Assembly: GCA_002964805.2 (NCBI GenBank)
Contig: PUDQ02000103.1
Location: 1 to 40,771, forward strand
Length of the DNA: 40,771 nucleotides
Direction of reading: 5' to 3'
From: Trametes villosa
Taxonomy: Eukaryota > Basidiomycota > Agaricomycetes > Polyporales > Polyporaceae
Below the pieces are notes generated by a model, which saw only the letters and a list, made by a program, of their open reading frames with translations, was not told where the DNA came from and did not search any database. Every line of letters begins with the position of its first letter. Positions within the stretch are counted from its first letter, which is position 1. Below are positions 1-11,600 of this stretch, piece by piece. Both the position numbers and the translations under genes were made by a program.

Positions 1-870
1 CCAACTCACCGGGGGCATCGACCGATGGGATGACTCGTCACACTGAAATCACACAGTAATCACTGGCCAAAAGAGGCGAGCGTGTGACGGCGTGCCACAC
101 GGTGATCTAATCTGGTATATGGCTAGGGTGAGATTAGATAGGGACGAGTAGGGTTACACCGGTACAAAAGGTTGAATGTGATATCTCTTTGGCCTGCGTG
201 TATCAAGGGATCCTAAGCATATCATAACCTTTGTAAGACCTGCAGGGGATTAGCATGTTACGAGGTGTCTCACAGAAAGCACACAAAGATTGTTGCAACT
301 GTGTGGCTCGTCTGCAGACTGTGATGAGGTGTAGTGTCTTCTGCAAGCAATATCCATGTTTCATGAGAGTAATATCAGGTATAAGATATCCGTAAGGCCT
401 GTGTGTGGCAGCTTGAAATATATGAGGGCTACTAAGAATGTGACTCTATTTTTGTTAATGTAGGGACTGGCAACAGACTAAGTCAGAGGTAAGCTTGGTC
501 TATAGTGGAAGGAAAGCACAATTGGATTTAACCTCTATATGCCAGATCATGGAGGACTGAGCTGGACGAAAGGACGCACTGGCATTGTGTATTAAAATTT
601 TTGCCATGGAAAGTCAAGCTTGAAAGAGAATTCAGTGTTACGAGGCGTTACATGGGAATCCCAGATAGGCTATTGCATTGATATAGTACACCTACAGTTC
701 TTGCAGAATAGCGCAATATAGCCAGGTGACATTCATGGTTTTGTCCGCATGATATAAAATGGAAACGGTGGAAGTCTGTGTAGCTTTATAGTCCATCTAA
801 GTACAATGTAGTTTATTTCTAGGAGAGGTTGACATGGTTAGCATCTATAGCAGAGGGGTCTGATGAAGAA
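1..870. other. Gene-free left flank
   Basis: I see no protein-coding frame, RNA gene or clear repeat here. The stretch is more AT-rich than the gene region that follows. If the inverted arrays are the arms of one element, this could be either the outermost part of the left arm or host DNA; the matching right side is hidden behind the copia insertion, so the outer end of the element cannot be placed. Confidence 0.5.
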
Positions 871-2722
871 CTTAACACGAGTGCCTTAATGGAGTATACT
901 TAGCACCTTGAACAACTGAGTACACTTAGCATTTTGAACAGGCTGACAAATGTAGCATCTCGAACAGCGTAAGAGATTTAATCCCTCGAAAAGCTAGGTA
1001 TATTTAGCATCTCGAGCAGCCTAACAAATTTGACACCATGAACAACTGAGTATGCTTAGCCTGAGAACCTTGGTGTCTTGAACAGCTGAGTATGCTTAGT
1101 GCTGTGAATAGCCGAGCATGCACAGAGCTTTGAACAGCCTAACAAATTTAGTGTCTTGAGCAGATTAACAAACTTAGTGCCTCGAACAGCCTAACAGATT
1201 TAGAGTCTTGAATGGTGTAACAAATTTAGTGTCTGCAACAGCTGAGCATGCTTAGTTTCCTGAACAGCCTAACAGATTTAACATCTCAAACAGCCTAACA
1301 AATTTAGTGTCTTCAACACTAGAGCATGCTTACTGTCCCAAACAGCCAGACAAGTTTAATCTCTTGAACGGCGTAACAAATTTAGTGTCTCGAATGGTGT
1401 AGCAAATCTAGTGTCTCGAACAGCATAACAAAGTTAGCAGCTTGGACAGCACAGCATGCTGACCACCCATACAGCCTGACAGATTTAATGTCTCGAACGG
1501 CTTAACAAGTTTAATGTCTCGAACAGCGTAACAGATTTGGTGTCTCTAACGGCGTAGCAAATCTAGTGTCCCGGATGGCACAGCATGCTTAGCATCCCAA
1601 ACAGCCTGAGCGATTATATCCATCAAACAGCATAACAAATATAGTCTGTCGAATGGCGGAGCATGCTTAGCATCCCACACAGCCTGATAAATTTGATCTC
1701 TCAAACGGCGTAACAAGTTTAGTCAGTCGAACAGCAGCGCATGCTCACGGCCTCGAACGGCGGAGTACGCTTAGCATCCCGAACAGCCTGAGTGATTTGA
1801 TCTCTCGAACAGCGTAACAAGTTTAGTCTGTCGAACAGTGGAGCACGCTTAGCGTCCTGAACAGCCTTGGTGATTTGATTTCTCGAACGGCGTAACAAAT
1901 TTAGTCTGTCGAACAGCGGAGCACGCTTAGCATCCCGAACAGGCTGACAGATTTGATCTCTCGAACAGCAGAACAAATTTAGTCTGTCGAACGGCGGAGT
2001 ACGCTTAGCGTCCTGAACAGCCTGAGTGATTTGATTTCTCGAACGGCGTAACAAATTTAGTCTGTCGAACAGCGGAGCACGCTTAGCGTCCTGAGCAGCC
2101 TGAGTGATTTGATTTCTCGAACAGCGTAGCAAATTGAGTCTGTCGAACAGCTGCACATGCTCACGGCCTCGAACGGCAGCGTACGCTTAGCGTCCCGAAC
2201 AGCCTGACAGACTTGATCTCTCGAACAGCAGAACAAATTGAGTCTGTCGTACGGCGGAGCACGCTTAGCGTGCTGAGTAGCCTGAGTGATTTGATTTCTC
2301 GAACGGCGTAACAAATTGAGTCCGTTGAACGGCGGTGCATGCTCACGGCCTCTAACTGCGGGGCATGCTTAGCGCCCCAAACAGCCTCGCAAATTTGATC
2401 TCTCCAATGGCATAACAAATTTAATCTCTCGAACGGTGGAGCATGCTTAACGTCCCAAACAGCCTGACAGATTTGATTTCCCGAACACCATAACAAATTT
2501 AGTCTGTTGAATGGCGGAGCATGCTAAGTGTCTCGAATGGCGGAGCACGCTTAGCATCCCACACAGCTCGATAGATTTGATCTCTCGAATGGCTCAACAA
2601 ATCAGTGCCTTGACAGGTGTGATACACTTAATACCTTGAACAGCCCACTTTGAACAGCCTGACATATTTAATAATTTGAATGGCCTAATAAATATAGCCC
2701 CTCAAGCAGCCTAATAACTTTA
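871..2722 (-). repeat. Left array of 26-base degenerate repeats (inverted arm)
   Basis: About 70 units of roughly 26 bases. Read on the minus strand each begins with a form of CYGTTCGRGA and carries a core such as CTAAATTTGTTACG, CAAATCTGTCAGG or CTAAGCGTGCTCCG. Between about 1720 and 2500 three variants alternate, giving a 78-base higher-order repeat (26 codons) that stays open as a reading frame by accident. The array is inverted relative to 34165-35880. From 1287 to about 1719 it is collinear with 35448-35880 without visible indels; further inwards the arms differ in unit number. Units get more degenerate at both edges. Function is inferred: binding sites for a transposase, as in the subterminal repeats of CACTA-type elements. 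Confidence 0.85.
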
Positions 2723-2826
2723 GTGCATTTGACAATCATGTGTGCTCACATTTGCATCCAACATCCTGCTTCTTTCCCTCCTCTTCGTCTTTGCACTCAG
2801 ACTGCATGTGCGCAGCGGTGAGTGAG

Positions 2827-3570
2827 TGTTACGCCCCGTGCGACCTCCGACACCTGCGGACTCAACTCCACTTACTCCGCCTTTTGGTCCGCATTTACTC
2901 CGCTTTTGGTCCGCTAAGTCCGCACTTATCGGACTTAACTCCGCTTACTCCGCACTTATCGGACTTAACTCCGCTTGTCCGACATTTCGGACTTACTTAC
3001 TCCGCTTTTCCGCTTCTATTCCGATTAGAACAATAGTCTTATTGTCTTCCCCGAGTTCCGACCCTTTTCCGCTTTTACCTTCCTTATTAGTCCGCTCTTA
3101 TTGTTGTGGCATAACAATTAGCTCGTAGTCTATATATACGTAGCTGGTATGTTGTAGCTACTCAGTTCGGATATCTCGTTACCCATCTCGTTTACCCTTC
3201 ATCCACACACTCGCTCTACTTCCTTTCCCAATACATCTGTTCCGCTTCCTCCGCTCGTCGTCCGGTAGCTCCGACCTTCCTAGTCCGGTAAGTCCGACAT
3301 TCCGGCGTCGGACCTCCGGACATCGGACCTGTCCACCTCCGAAATTTGAGGACAAGTGGCAAGGGTCTCTGGCGTTGCTAATAGCTTCGCTGAAGTCCTC
3401 CCTTGTGTGGGCCTCCGTTCGGACCTCCGCTTCGCTACATCCGACAAGTCCAACCTCCGAAGCTCCAGGTCCGCTTTCCCGCGCCTTCGGAGTTCGGAGC
3501 TCCGCTTTCCCGCGCTTCGGAGCTGTCAACTCCGACCGGTTCCGGACTTAAAGCCCGCACGGCCCTAACA
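2827..3570 (+). mobile_element. Solo LTR of an LTR retrotransposon
   Basis: A 744-base block starts TGTTACGCCCCGTGCG and ends CGCACGGCCCTAACA, so its ends form an imperfect inverted repeat of the TG...CA type. It is flanked on both sides by the direct repeat GTGAG (2822-2826 and 3571-3575), the 5-base target duplication expected of an integrated LTR element. A TATA-like run TATATATA lies at 3131-3138. The left part carries short CTCCGC/TCGGACTTA repeats. No internal region or second LTR follows, so this is a solo LTR left by recombination between two LTRs. Orientation is set by the TATA element. The family (Ty3 or copia) cannot be told from an LTR alone. Confidence 0.88.
3131..3138 (+). promoter_or_regulatory. 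TATA box of the solo LTR
   Basis: TATATATA, about 305 bases into the LTR, at the place where the U3 promoter of an LTR is expected. It defines the plus strand as sense for the LTR. Confidence 0.5.
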
Positions 3571-3807
3571 GTGAGCCTGAGCTTTTGTTCAGCTTCTGTA
3601 GATACAACCCGACACCCTTGCATGACCTTGTAGTATACTAGGATTTGAGCCTGCACAGATGTCTGGGTAGGTGTCCACACGCCGAGGACTGAAACTCTTT
3701 GTTGAACCGTGCCTAGGATAGAGGTTCGCATGCCTGGCGTCGTGCATGCCTCTCAGGTGAGTGCGACAGAGCACAACCAAGCCAGCGACGGCAGAGGTGT
3801 GCTTGAC

Positions 3808-4096
3808 CTGGTCAGACCCCGGTCAGACCCGAGCCTGACCCCGGTCGGACCCAAAAAGGTCTGACCTGGGGTCGGGGTCAGCACGTGAGAGCGTGGAAAT
3901 ATGTGCGACCTCTGCGAAACGGGCGGCAAGCAGGGGTTGTGGGGCGCGATGGGTCGCAACAGCTCCAGGGCTTGCAGCATCCACTTGCGGACCCCTCGAC
4001 CTCTGTCGCTGGGGGTCGGACCCAAGGTCGGACTTTTGGTCGGACCCCAGCCCCACTTGACCGAGTCAAGGGGTCCCGGTCAGAGCCTGACCCGCG
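3808..4096. repeat. GGTC-rich cluster of short direct and inverted repeats
   Basis: Two sub-blocks (about 3808-3875 and 4008-4096) are made of many copies of GGTCRGACC and CTGACCC in both orientations, so each can fold on itself and pair with the other. No reading frame is convincing. The rest of 3576-4213 shows no recognisable feature. It could be the remnant of a small non-autonomous element; no target duplication was seen. Confidence 0.45.
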
Positions 4097-4213
4097 CACC
4101 TCTGAGCGACGGCGCCTGTTCCATCGGAAATCTCCGCGGCGTTGAGGTCTGCCACATTCCGATTTTCTCACAAGCCAGCCACCGATGATTCTTGCTATAC
4201 AGCCGTACCAGCG

Positions 4214-4310
4214 TAGCACGTTGACGCAGTGGATTGAGCGTTCCGTACTGGGCCAGGGTTCGAGTTCGACGTGTGCGGTGGTGATCGATTCCCGCTCGTG
4301 CCAATTTTTT
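4214..4310 (+). other. tRNA-like Pol III unit (possible SINE head or tRNA pseudogene)
   Basis: TTGACGCAGTGGATTGAGCG resembles the D-arm/A box of a tRNA, and the four bases on each side of its loop (ACGC and GCGT) can pair. GGTTCGAGTTC (4258-4268) is close to the B box. GATCGATTCCCGC followed by CTCGTGCCA resembles the end of a tRNA, with GCACG near the start able to pair with CGTGC at the end. A TTTTTT run at 4305-4310 would terminate Pol III. The T-stem does not pair properly, so this is not an intact tRNA. Confidence 0.35.
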
Positions 4311-4644
4311 GACTTGATTTTTCCAGCGAACGCCAGTATGAGCCACCTGTTTCCTATGCTCGCTAGTCGCGCGCACTCCGATTCACGACTTTCTTTTCGC
4401 GACTCATGAAAGGATTACAACTGGCATTATCGTTAACACCTGCTACCGTCGTACCCATCACCCCATCACCCTGGCCGGTCCCGCGCTCTAGGCCAAACAG
4501 CGCCACTACACCGACGTTCGCCTCGTGGCCGCGGGTCGATCCCCACTAGACGTATGTCCTACCATCCACTACCACCTGCATGAACGGCATGGCATCCCTG
4601 TTGGAGAGCATCAGCTCCTTATGTGATGTCCAGAGCCAAATAAC
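4311..4644. other. Gene-free stretch downstream of the GMSSDE-type gene
   Basis: No frame or repeat stands out. It would contain the 3' untranslated region of the minus-strand gene ending at 4645. Confidence 0.4.
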
Positions 4645-7600
4645 CTACTCTTGGATATCCTGTGGCACGCTGAAGTCCAGGGGCGTGTCCCGGACACGCA
4701 TATCCTGCAGCTGGAGGGGCCGTAAGGCACCGAGCCAGGTCGGGTCGTACGCATCATGGGGTAAGCCAGGCACGGCACGTCGCGCAGACACGTCGATGGA
4801 GAGATAACGGAGATGGGGTTTAGCACCTTGTAGAGGTCCGCCACCTTCGTTGCTCCGATATCTGCGGTGGAGGGCATCGAGAAAGCGCATGACCGTGGTG
4901 GCGCGTGCAGCTCTCCAGGGCTTACCCGACATCCGGTAGTGGTGCAGTATACCGCCGACGTACTCTCCCTCATCCGAGCTCATCCCCGCGGGGCCCATGT
5001 CCCTCAATAGCGGAGCGAACTTTCGGGTCGCCGGATACCATAAGGCAGTACGGAGACGTCGCTGATGCGACTGCATGACGTCTTCAGCTAGCAAGAACGG
5101 GGAGCCCGGACCGATGCACATACGTTGTACTTCCGCTGCTCCTTCGCTCGCTCGCGGTTTTCCTCGGTCCGATCCACAGTAGTGCCTCGAGTGGCCGCTG
5201 TTTCATCTGCGCGCCAGCGGTCATACTGCTTCTTGATGGTTCTGAAGTGTCGGTGGAACATCGTCTTGACGAGCTGCCGGTTTGTGCAGGCGTAGGTGCC
5301 GACTTCGAGGAAATCGTCGACAAAGACCGTCATCGCCGACTTGTTCCAGCTGGAGCATGGCTTAGCGGTGAGGTCAAGACGGAACGTCTCTGCCGTGCAG
5401 CATTCCGCATCCGAGTCCTCTCGCGACCAGCCTCTCACCTCGCGCTGATTGGCCAGGCAAGTATCTGGAAATGGCGCACGCGAGCAGTCTCGTCCCATGA
5501 GGAAGCGAGCGTGGGCTTGTACGTCGGCCTGCGAGCGATAGTGGTCAGATGATATAGCGTAGCAGACTATCGTTCTCACCGCCAACGCTATTTGGTGGGG
5601 GGATCGGTGCTTAGTCACGCCTTTCACCTTCGGTCGCGGCATGCTCTCCTCGTCCTCCTGTTCGTCGTCGGCGCCAGATTCGGGGTCGGAATCCGAGTCC
5701 CTTCGCTGGTGTCTGCTACCCGATGCGTTCCCGTTGCGGCGCGCGCGACTATTCTGAGCTAACCCGGGAATGACTTGGACGACATGGTTCGCCAGGGTTC
5801 GTACTTCGCCGGACAAGCTATACGTAGCGTGTATCATGCGCTCGAAGTCACGGCGGGTAAGAGCTTGGTCCTGTGAGGTATAGAAGGTTAAACCAGGCTA
5901 AATATTTTCAAAAAATCAATGAACTTACGGGGTCACCATCGTTAGGCGGCGGGTACCCTTCATGCGATGTGTTGACAGGAGCGCCGCCTGGCCTCGACGT
6001 ATTACTCGAGGAGGATGCCGCGGGTGCTGGGCTATGGGAGGAGGCGGCGGGTGCCGGGCTATGGGAGGAGGAGGCGGTTGCACTCTGCGAGGCGGGCGCA
6101 GGGATGGTATGCGGGAGTGGCAGGGCGCGTTCGCGGTCGTAGCATTGAGATCCACCGATGAATGCAGGAGCAGGAATCTGGGTGGCTGGTAGAGGAAGGG
6201 AGAGCCCGCCGCGGAGAGATGTATCGGGCAGTCTGCTCGGAAGAGAGGCATTTACCGCCGGCGAGAGAGAACGACCGAATTCGCCGCCATCCGGCGTAAG
6301 GTCGGCCGATGTAGCGTCAGAAGGCCGGATGTCAGCCACGAAAGCAGCGCCTGGCCCACGAGCTATCGACGCAGCAGTAGATGCGTTGCTTGGGGACGAT
6401 TCACGTACGTGAGTGGCCGGCGTATCGAGCGTGCGAGGGGCAGACGTGGAAGGGGGAGCGTTCGCTATTCTCTGAGCACTATCGGCGCCGTGAGACATCC
6501 GTCCTGGCCCCGCCGACGACGATTGTGCTTGAGGCCATACGAAAGGCCCAGAAGGGACCAGCGGCATCGCAAGCGCAAAAGGAGGAAGACTGGCCCCCAT
6601 GGGCATCTTCTCTTGAGCGCGCGGCGTGACGAGTATCTGGCGCGGTGCCGGAGGGGGCGGGGTCTGCGATGTGGCACGTGGAGTGTTCGAAGGAGAACGT
6701 CTGCGCCCGCTATGCGCGAAAGGTATGCGCCTGGTGTCTTGAGCCACTAGATCCAGCATTGGCGTATCGGCGCGGCTTGAAGCAGGGGAGACAGCGTCCA
6801 GATCCATCATGCGCGTTGGGTCGACTCCACCATGCGGAGGCCAAGTCATGGCTGCCGGGGTATTGGCTCGAGACCGCTGTGGTGATGGGCTCGGTGTGAT
6901 TTCCTCGCGCTGAGGCTGCGCGGATGAGCGAGGGGGTGCCATTGAAGGCTTGTGGGGGGTGTTCGGAAGAGTCTCTGTCGTAAAGCCCGGGGATCCTGCG
7001 GTACACTCGGAGGAGCGGCCCATAAGCGGCAGAGCCAGAGGCGTAGAGGATGACGGCGAGGACCTATCAGCACAGCGGGATGCCCCGGCATGTCTGGAAT
7101 GGCTCGTGGACGGTGTCGGCTGGCGGGTGATGTGAGAAAGCCTTTGAAGACGCGCATGCCCCCACGATCCTAGCACAACGTTAGGTGTAGGCGGCACGGA
7201 AGCGCAAGCAGCAGCAGCTGTGTCGACGTCTTTCCCAGTGCTTTGCGCTTGTGCCTGTCGCATAGTGTAAGGTCAGTTGCAGCTGAATACGGCTAGCGGG
7301 AACTACATACACTGACATCCTTCGAAGCGTCCGACTGGTATGGCTGTGGTGCGGTCGTGGACGTAGGTGCAGATGCGCGCAACTCGTCCGTCTCTGACGT
7401 TGACGAGCTAGCTTGCAGCTCAACGATTGCAGGAACATGGGCTATGTCGGAGCGGGTGTGAATAGTCGTCTCGGTGTCCACCGCATGACCCAGGGGCGGT
7501 GACGGTCGGAACGAAGGTGATGGCGCCGGATCGACCTCTAGGGAACTGCGGTCTTGACCCGGAGAGAGGGATACTGAACCTGGGCTGAGGTTGGCCGTCA

Positions 7601-8303
7601 TCCCTGAGCCGGCGACCTATACGGCGGGACAGCCACCGTCAGTGATACTTCCTTACAGCGACAAACCGACGAAAGGTGTTAGACATACCTGTAGTGACCA
7701 CGAGCCGGCAGGCGCAGGCACCTTGCGTGGCTCGGGACATTGGGTAGGCGTCGGAGAGCGGATGCTATGTCCAGGAGAGGATAGCAAGTGAGCCTCGACG
7801 TCTTGCTCTTCATCCGTTTCCATCGCCGGATCGATCGCATCGCCCTTGTCGGCGGGCGCGCCCATGATGCAGTCCTCCCCTCGTTCCCCTTGACCCGTGC
7901 CAACGTATCTGTCGTCGGTGTCCTCCTTATCGCCCTTCCCCTCGCCCCAATTTGCTCCGGCGATGCCCATGGCATCATCGGCACCCTCGTCGACCTCAAC
8001 TCCGGCCGCTACGTCGTCTCCCTCGGTCACGTCGGTGTCGTCTCTCTCCACCAAGTCGATGGGGATAGCCACACCGCCGTCGTCAATGCCGACGTTGATG
8101 TCATCCGACGTCTCGAGTTTGAACTCGAACTCCAGCCCGCCGCCAAAGGTCGTCACAGACGCTGTGTGCGTGCCCTGATTTGGGCGTACGTGGTCGAAAG
8201 GCTCTTCGCCCGAAGCTGTGATGGGGGTGTCGTCGTCTTGCAGTGGAGAGCCTACGCGGGGTGCCAGCTGCGTGCCCTGGACCTCGTCGGCGTCGGCGGA
8301 CAT
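4645..8303 (-). CDS. GMSSDE-type protein of unknown function, long disordered N-terminus
   Basis: Five exons can be joined with every junction in phase 0: 8303-7689, 7616-7311, 7254-5929, 5870-5124 and 5070-4645, giving 1139 residues and a TAG stop. The first 200 residues are acidic, the next 540 Ser/Pro/Ala-rich and probably disordered. The C-terminal 390 residues look folded, with a basic linker (KQYDRW, REREKEQRK-like), then RDMGPAGMSSDE and the sequence around AVPGLPHDAYDPTWL. From memory, the GMSSDE motif and the PGLP...YD.WL motif mark a family that is abundant and repeat-associated in basidiomycetes; its function is unknown to me. It shares strand with the transposase genes next to it. 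The start lies only 50 bases from the end of the nested transposon, so its promoter may have been replaced by that insertion. Confidence 0.7.
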
Positions 8304-8352
8304 GGCATGCTCGAGGACGTTCTCCGCCCCAATCTGGGGCCGTACATTCGGC

Positions 8353-8386
8353 AGGACCCGGGCAACTCACCTCGAGGTTCGGCCCC
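8353..8386 (+). repeat. Left terminal inverted repeat of the nested transposon
   Basis: A 34-base perfect inverted match to 14458-14491, starting AGGACCCGGGCAACTC and ending in CGGCCCC. Confidence 0.85.
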
Positions 8387-8615
8387 CGGGACCCCAAAAT
8401 CCGCCCTCAAAAATCCTATCCGGGAGCCCCCAAAAATCCTATGGAGGCCGAACATGTAACACTTGTCACGTAAAATAACGCGAATGTGACTGAAATGTCA
8501 CGGATTTTTTCAAGCAGAAAACGAGGAGGAAAACATGCCCTAGGGGACGAGGACCGAGGCGAACAGCTCAGTAAATAACATAGGAACCGTGCAGAATGAT
8601 ATAGAAATACATGCA

Positions 8616-11600
8616 CTACTTCTTGCCTCGACCGCCCTTGGTCTGCGCTGCTCGCGGCCCCGCGCCCCCCTTCGCGCCGCCTCGTTTCTTCTTCTTCTTC
8701 GTCGTAATCTCATGCTTCACTTTCGACAGCGCGGTCCAGCGTGCCGCGGCGAACGGCTTGAGGGTTGCGCTCTTCGGCGATCCTGTAAGCGCCGCCCTTC
8801 CGAGGTTGTACAGCAGTTGGTGTGCAAAACCGTGCGTGTAGAGCTCGAAAGTCTGGTATCGACATGAAAACAGGGGGACGTCCGATTCGTCCCCAACGGG
8901 CCCCGACTCGTCGTCGGACTCAGACGATTGTGAATCCTGTCGAAAGGTCAAGATCAAGACATTAGCACGGCTGAAGAGAAATTGAGCGCACCAGGCCTAA
9001 CGGCAGATAGACACGCAATGAGAAGTATGAGAGTCCGGCAGTTGACGCGGCGGACTCGAGCGAGCAGTGGCGACGGCTCATCTGCTTGTATAGATCGAGA
9101 ACCTCGCCAATATACATGCGCGTCTTCGTCCTCATAACGAGAAAGCATCCGGGCTGGATGGGGTTGACGGCGTTGACATTCTTGCTTGCCAGATTCGGCA
9201 GCGCTGGAAAACATATAGTAGTGAGTGCGCGTTGGGCGACGTAGGTAGATGTACGCCCAGGCGTACCTTCTTGTGGTAATAGAGCCTGGACACGTTTCGC
9301 GGTTTCCTGCCAGCGGTGCTCCCGGGTTGTCTTTCCAATCTTCCCGCCCACCGCGAACGCTTGAACGACGCGGAGGTGGTGTGATGCGTGCTTGATAGAC
9401 AGCTGCTTACCCGGGTTGAGAAGCCGACTGAGCGCGAACTTGGGATCGATGGCAATCACACGTTCGGACCGAGTTCCAGTGCCCGACTGGTTGGTTTGTC
9501 GGACATCCAGCATGCGGGCGACAACAACGTTCTTTGTGGCATCGAGGATCTTGCTCCGCAGGGAGGAAGGCACAGGAGGGGGGGCGGGGACCTGAGGAGG
9601 CGCAGGAGGATGAGGGACACCGGGCGACGCGATGGGTACCGGGAGCAGAGCGACTTCCGGGTCATTGGCGTCCGTGGGCAGCTCCGATAGAGTGGCTTCT
9701 AGGTCCTCGGAGAGTGCAGCGTACCGAGCGGCATAATGAGCGGCTTCTTGGGCTTCTGCAGACTCGTCTCCCGGCGCTGCCGGGACCACCGGTGAGTCGG
9801 GAAGATCGGAGTCGCACGCGGTGTTCTCGACGTCGTCCTCCTCCTCCGCGATGTCTTCCTCGTCTTCATCGCTGTCGTCCTCGCCTTCGGACTCCTCGCC
9901 TTCGGACTCCTCTGGCGTGTCGTTCTTCTTCAACGCCCTCTTCTTTTTCTGCGGGGGAGCGACCAGAGGCGACAGCGTGAGAGGGAGAGATGGCGCGGGC
10001 ATGCCGAGAAGTTGCTTCCCGATGGCCGAGGCCTCCTCAAATGCGAGGACAACGAGCTGATTGAGTTCGATGTCAGACAGTTTGACGTGCGCGCGTAGGA
10101 GTTCCTCAGCTGTCAGAGGTGTGGTATCGTAGTCGAGGACGTATCCGGATCGAGATTCTCGCTCCTTCTTGTGTTGGTATTTGCCCGACAGGAGGATATG
10201 CTGCCGGAGCATGACGTGCTTGACAAGCTTGAGAAGCTCAGCGTAGGTGAAATCGGGTAGAAGCGAGCGAGCGAGTCCAAAGAAGTGCTCGACGAACTCG
10301 GTGCCCATCAGCCACGGACAGAAAGGCTGATCGGGATAGTATCGAGCGTATGCGAGGGCTAGCAGGACCAGTGAGTCGCATAGACGGTTGAAGATGTTGA
10401 AGCTGGCGGGCGAGATGAACGAGCGTGTCATCTTGTATAGATCCGGAAATCGCTTCGCCATGTAGAGGATGTGTTGCCGCCAGATGTGCAGGAAGAAACG
10501 GGCGCGCATGGCTGCAAGGATGCGATCATGAACGGAGAGACGTCGGTTCATCCAGGCATCGAAGAGCTCCCCTGTACAAGGGCGATGAGTGTGCGTGTTT
10601 GCGCGGCCCGCACGAGGTTAGAAAGACTTACCGAAAATGAATAGATACACAAATAGCCCCTTGAACTCCTCGCGAACTTCGGGCTTGCCGGGAACCTTCT
10701 CAAACGTTGTTGCACAGATAGCCATGTGGTGGAAGAACCGCCGCGCGGCGCCGTCGTCCTGTTTGTCGACGTCTTGGACATCCCGTAGCTGTAAGCCGGA
10801 AATCCATGTCTTGTACAGTTGGATCAAAGAGCTGTTGACGACGTAGCCGCTCCCCAAGCTTGCGGTGTGCGTGCCGTGTTGCGGTTGATTGCGGCATGTC
10901 TTGCGTGCGTGCTGAGGATCTTGGACGGAAACGAGAGGCCCGGTATGTTCAAAGACCGGGGCTCGCAGGTCGATGCCATAGAGAGGATATTGGTATGCGA
11001 GGGGAGGGCGCGCACTCTGCGTGTTGTCCATGAGGCTCTGCGCGCCGAGCTCGGCTGAAGCACCGTCTGCGGCCATGGAGACTATGTGGATGCGGAACTT
11101 GGCAGCCATCTCGAGTATGAGCAGGTGTTGGCTGTGAATGTTGACGGCGGTGTCGTTGCCCTTGGTGGGAAGCAGAGCGATGACAAGTGGCGGGATCTGA
11201 GGCAGCGGTATCTGGGAAGCGAAAATTAGCAGTAATTGCAGAGCATTCCAAATAAAACTGAGCGCACCTTGATAAGTATCGCGCGGACTTGCGATGCGAA
11301 CTTCTTTTCCTTCGTTACGCGCGCCACAATATCTTCGATGTCATTAGTATCCTTCACCGAGACATCCTGCAGCGGTAGAGTAGACCCCAGAATGTGGCTG
11401 CCGTAGTCATTGGAAAACATCAGCCGTGCGCGAACTTTCGTGCAGTCACCGGCGAGCGCGACTGGCCCCGTGTACTTGATCGTGTCCATCAGTCGCTTGA
11501 CGCGGGCCAGGTTCTCGTAGTGGATGTCGGGATTCGAAAGGCAGACTGGGCTGCGCTTGATAACATAGCTGAAGGAGACGGCTAAGTCGCCAGTCGAGTA

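Noticed and set aside
1719..2496. Minus-strand frames of 85-145 residues with repeated FDRLNLLRRSRNQITQ-type units
   Set aside because: They follow the 78-base repeat period exactly and occur in the inverted right array too; there is no start context, intron or non-repeat domain.
871..2722. CRISPR array
   Set aside because: No constant repeat with unique spacers; the units are contiguous, degenerate and without spacers, and the host is a eukaryote.
3179..4219. Several overlapping frames of 70-116 residues in the solo LTR and GGTC-rich stretch
   Set aside because: Low-complexity shadows on both strands without splice structure or recognisable motifs.
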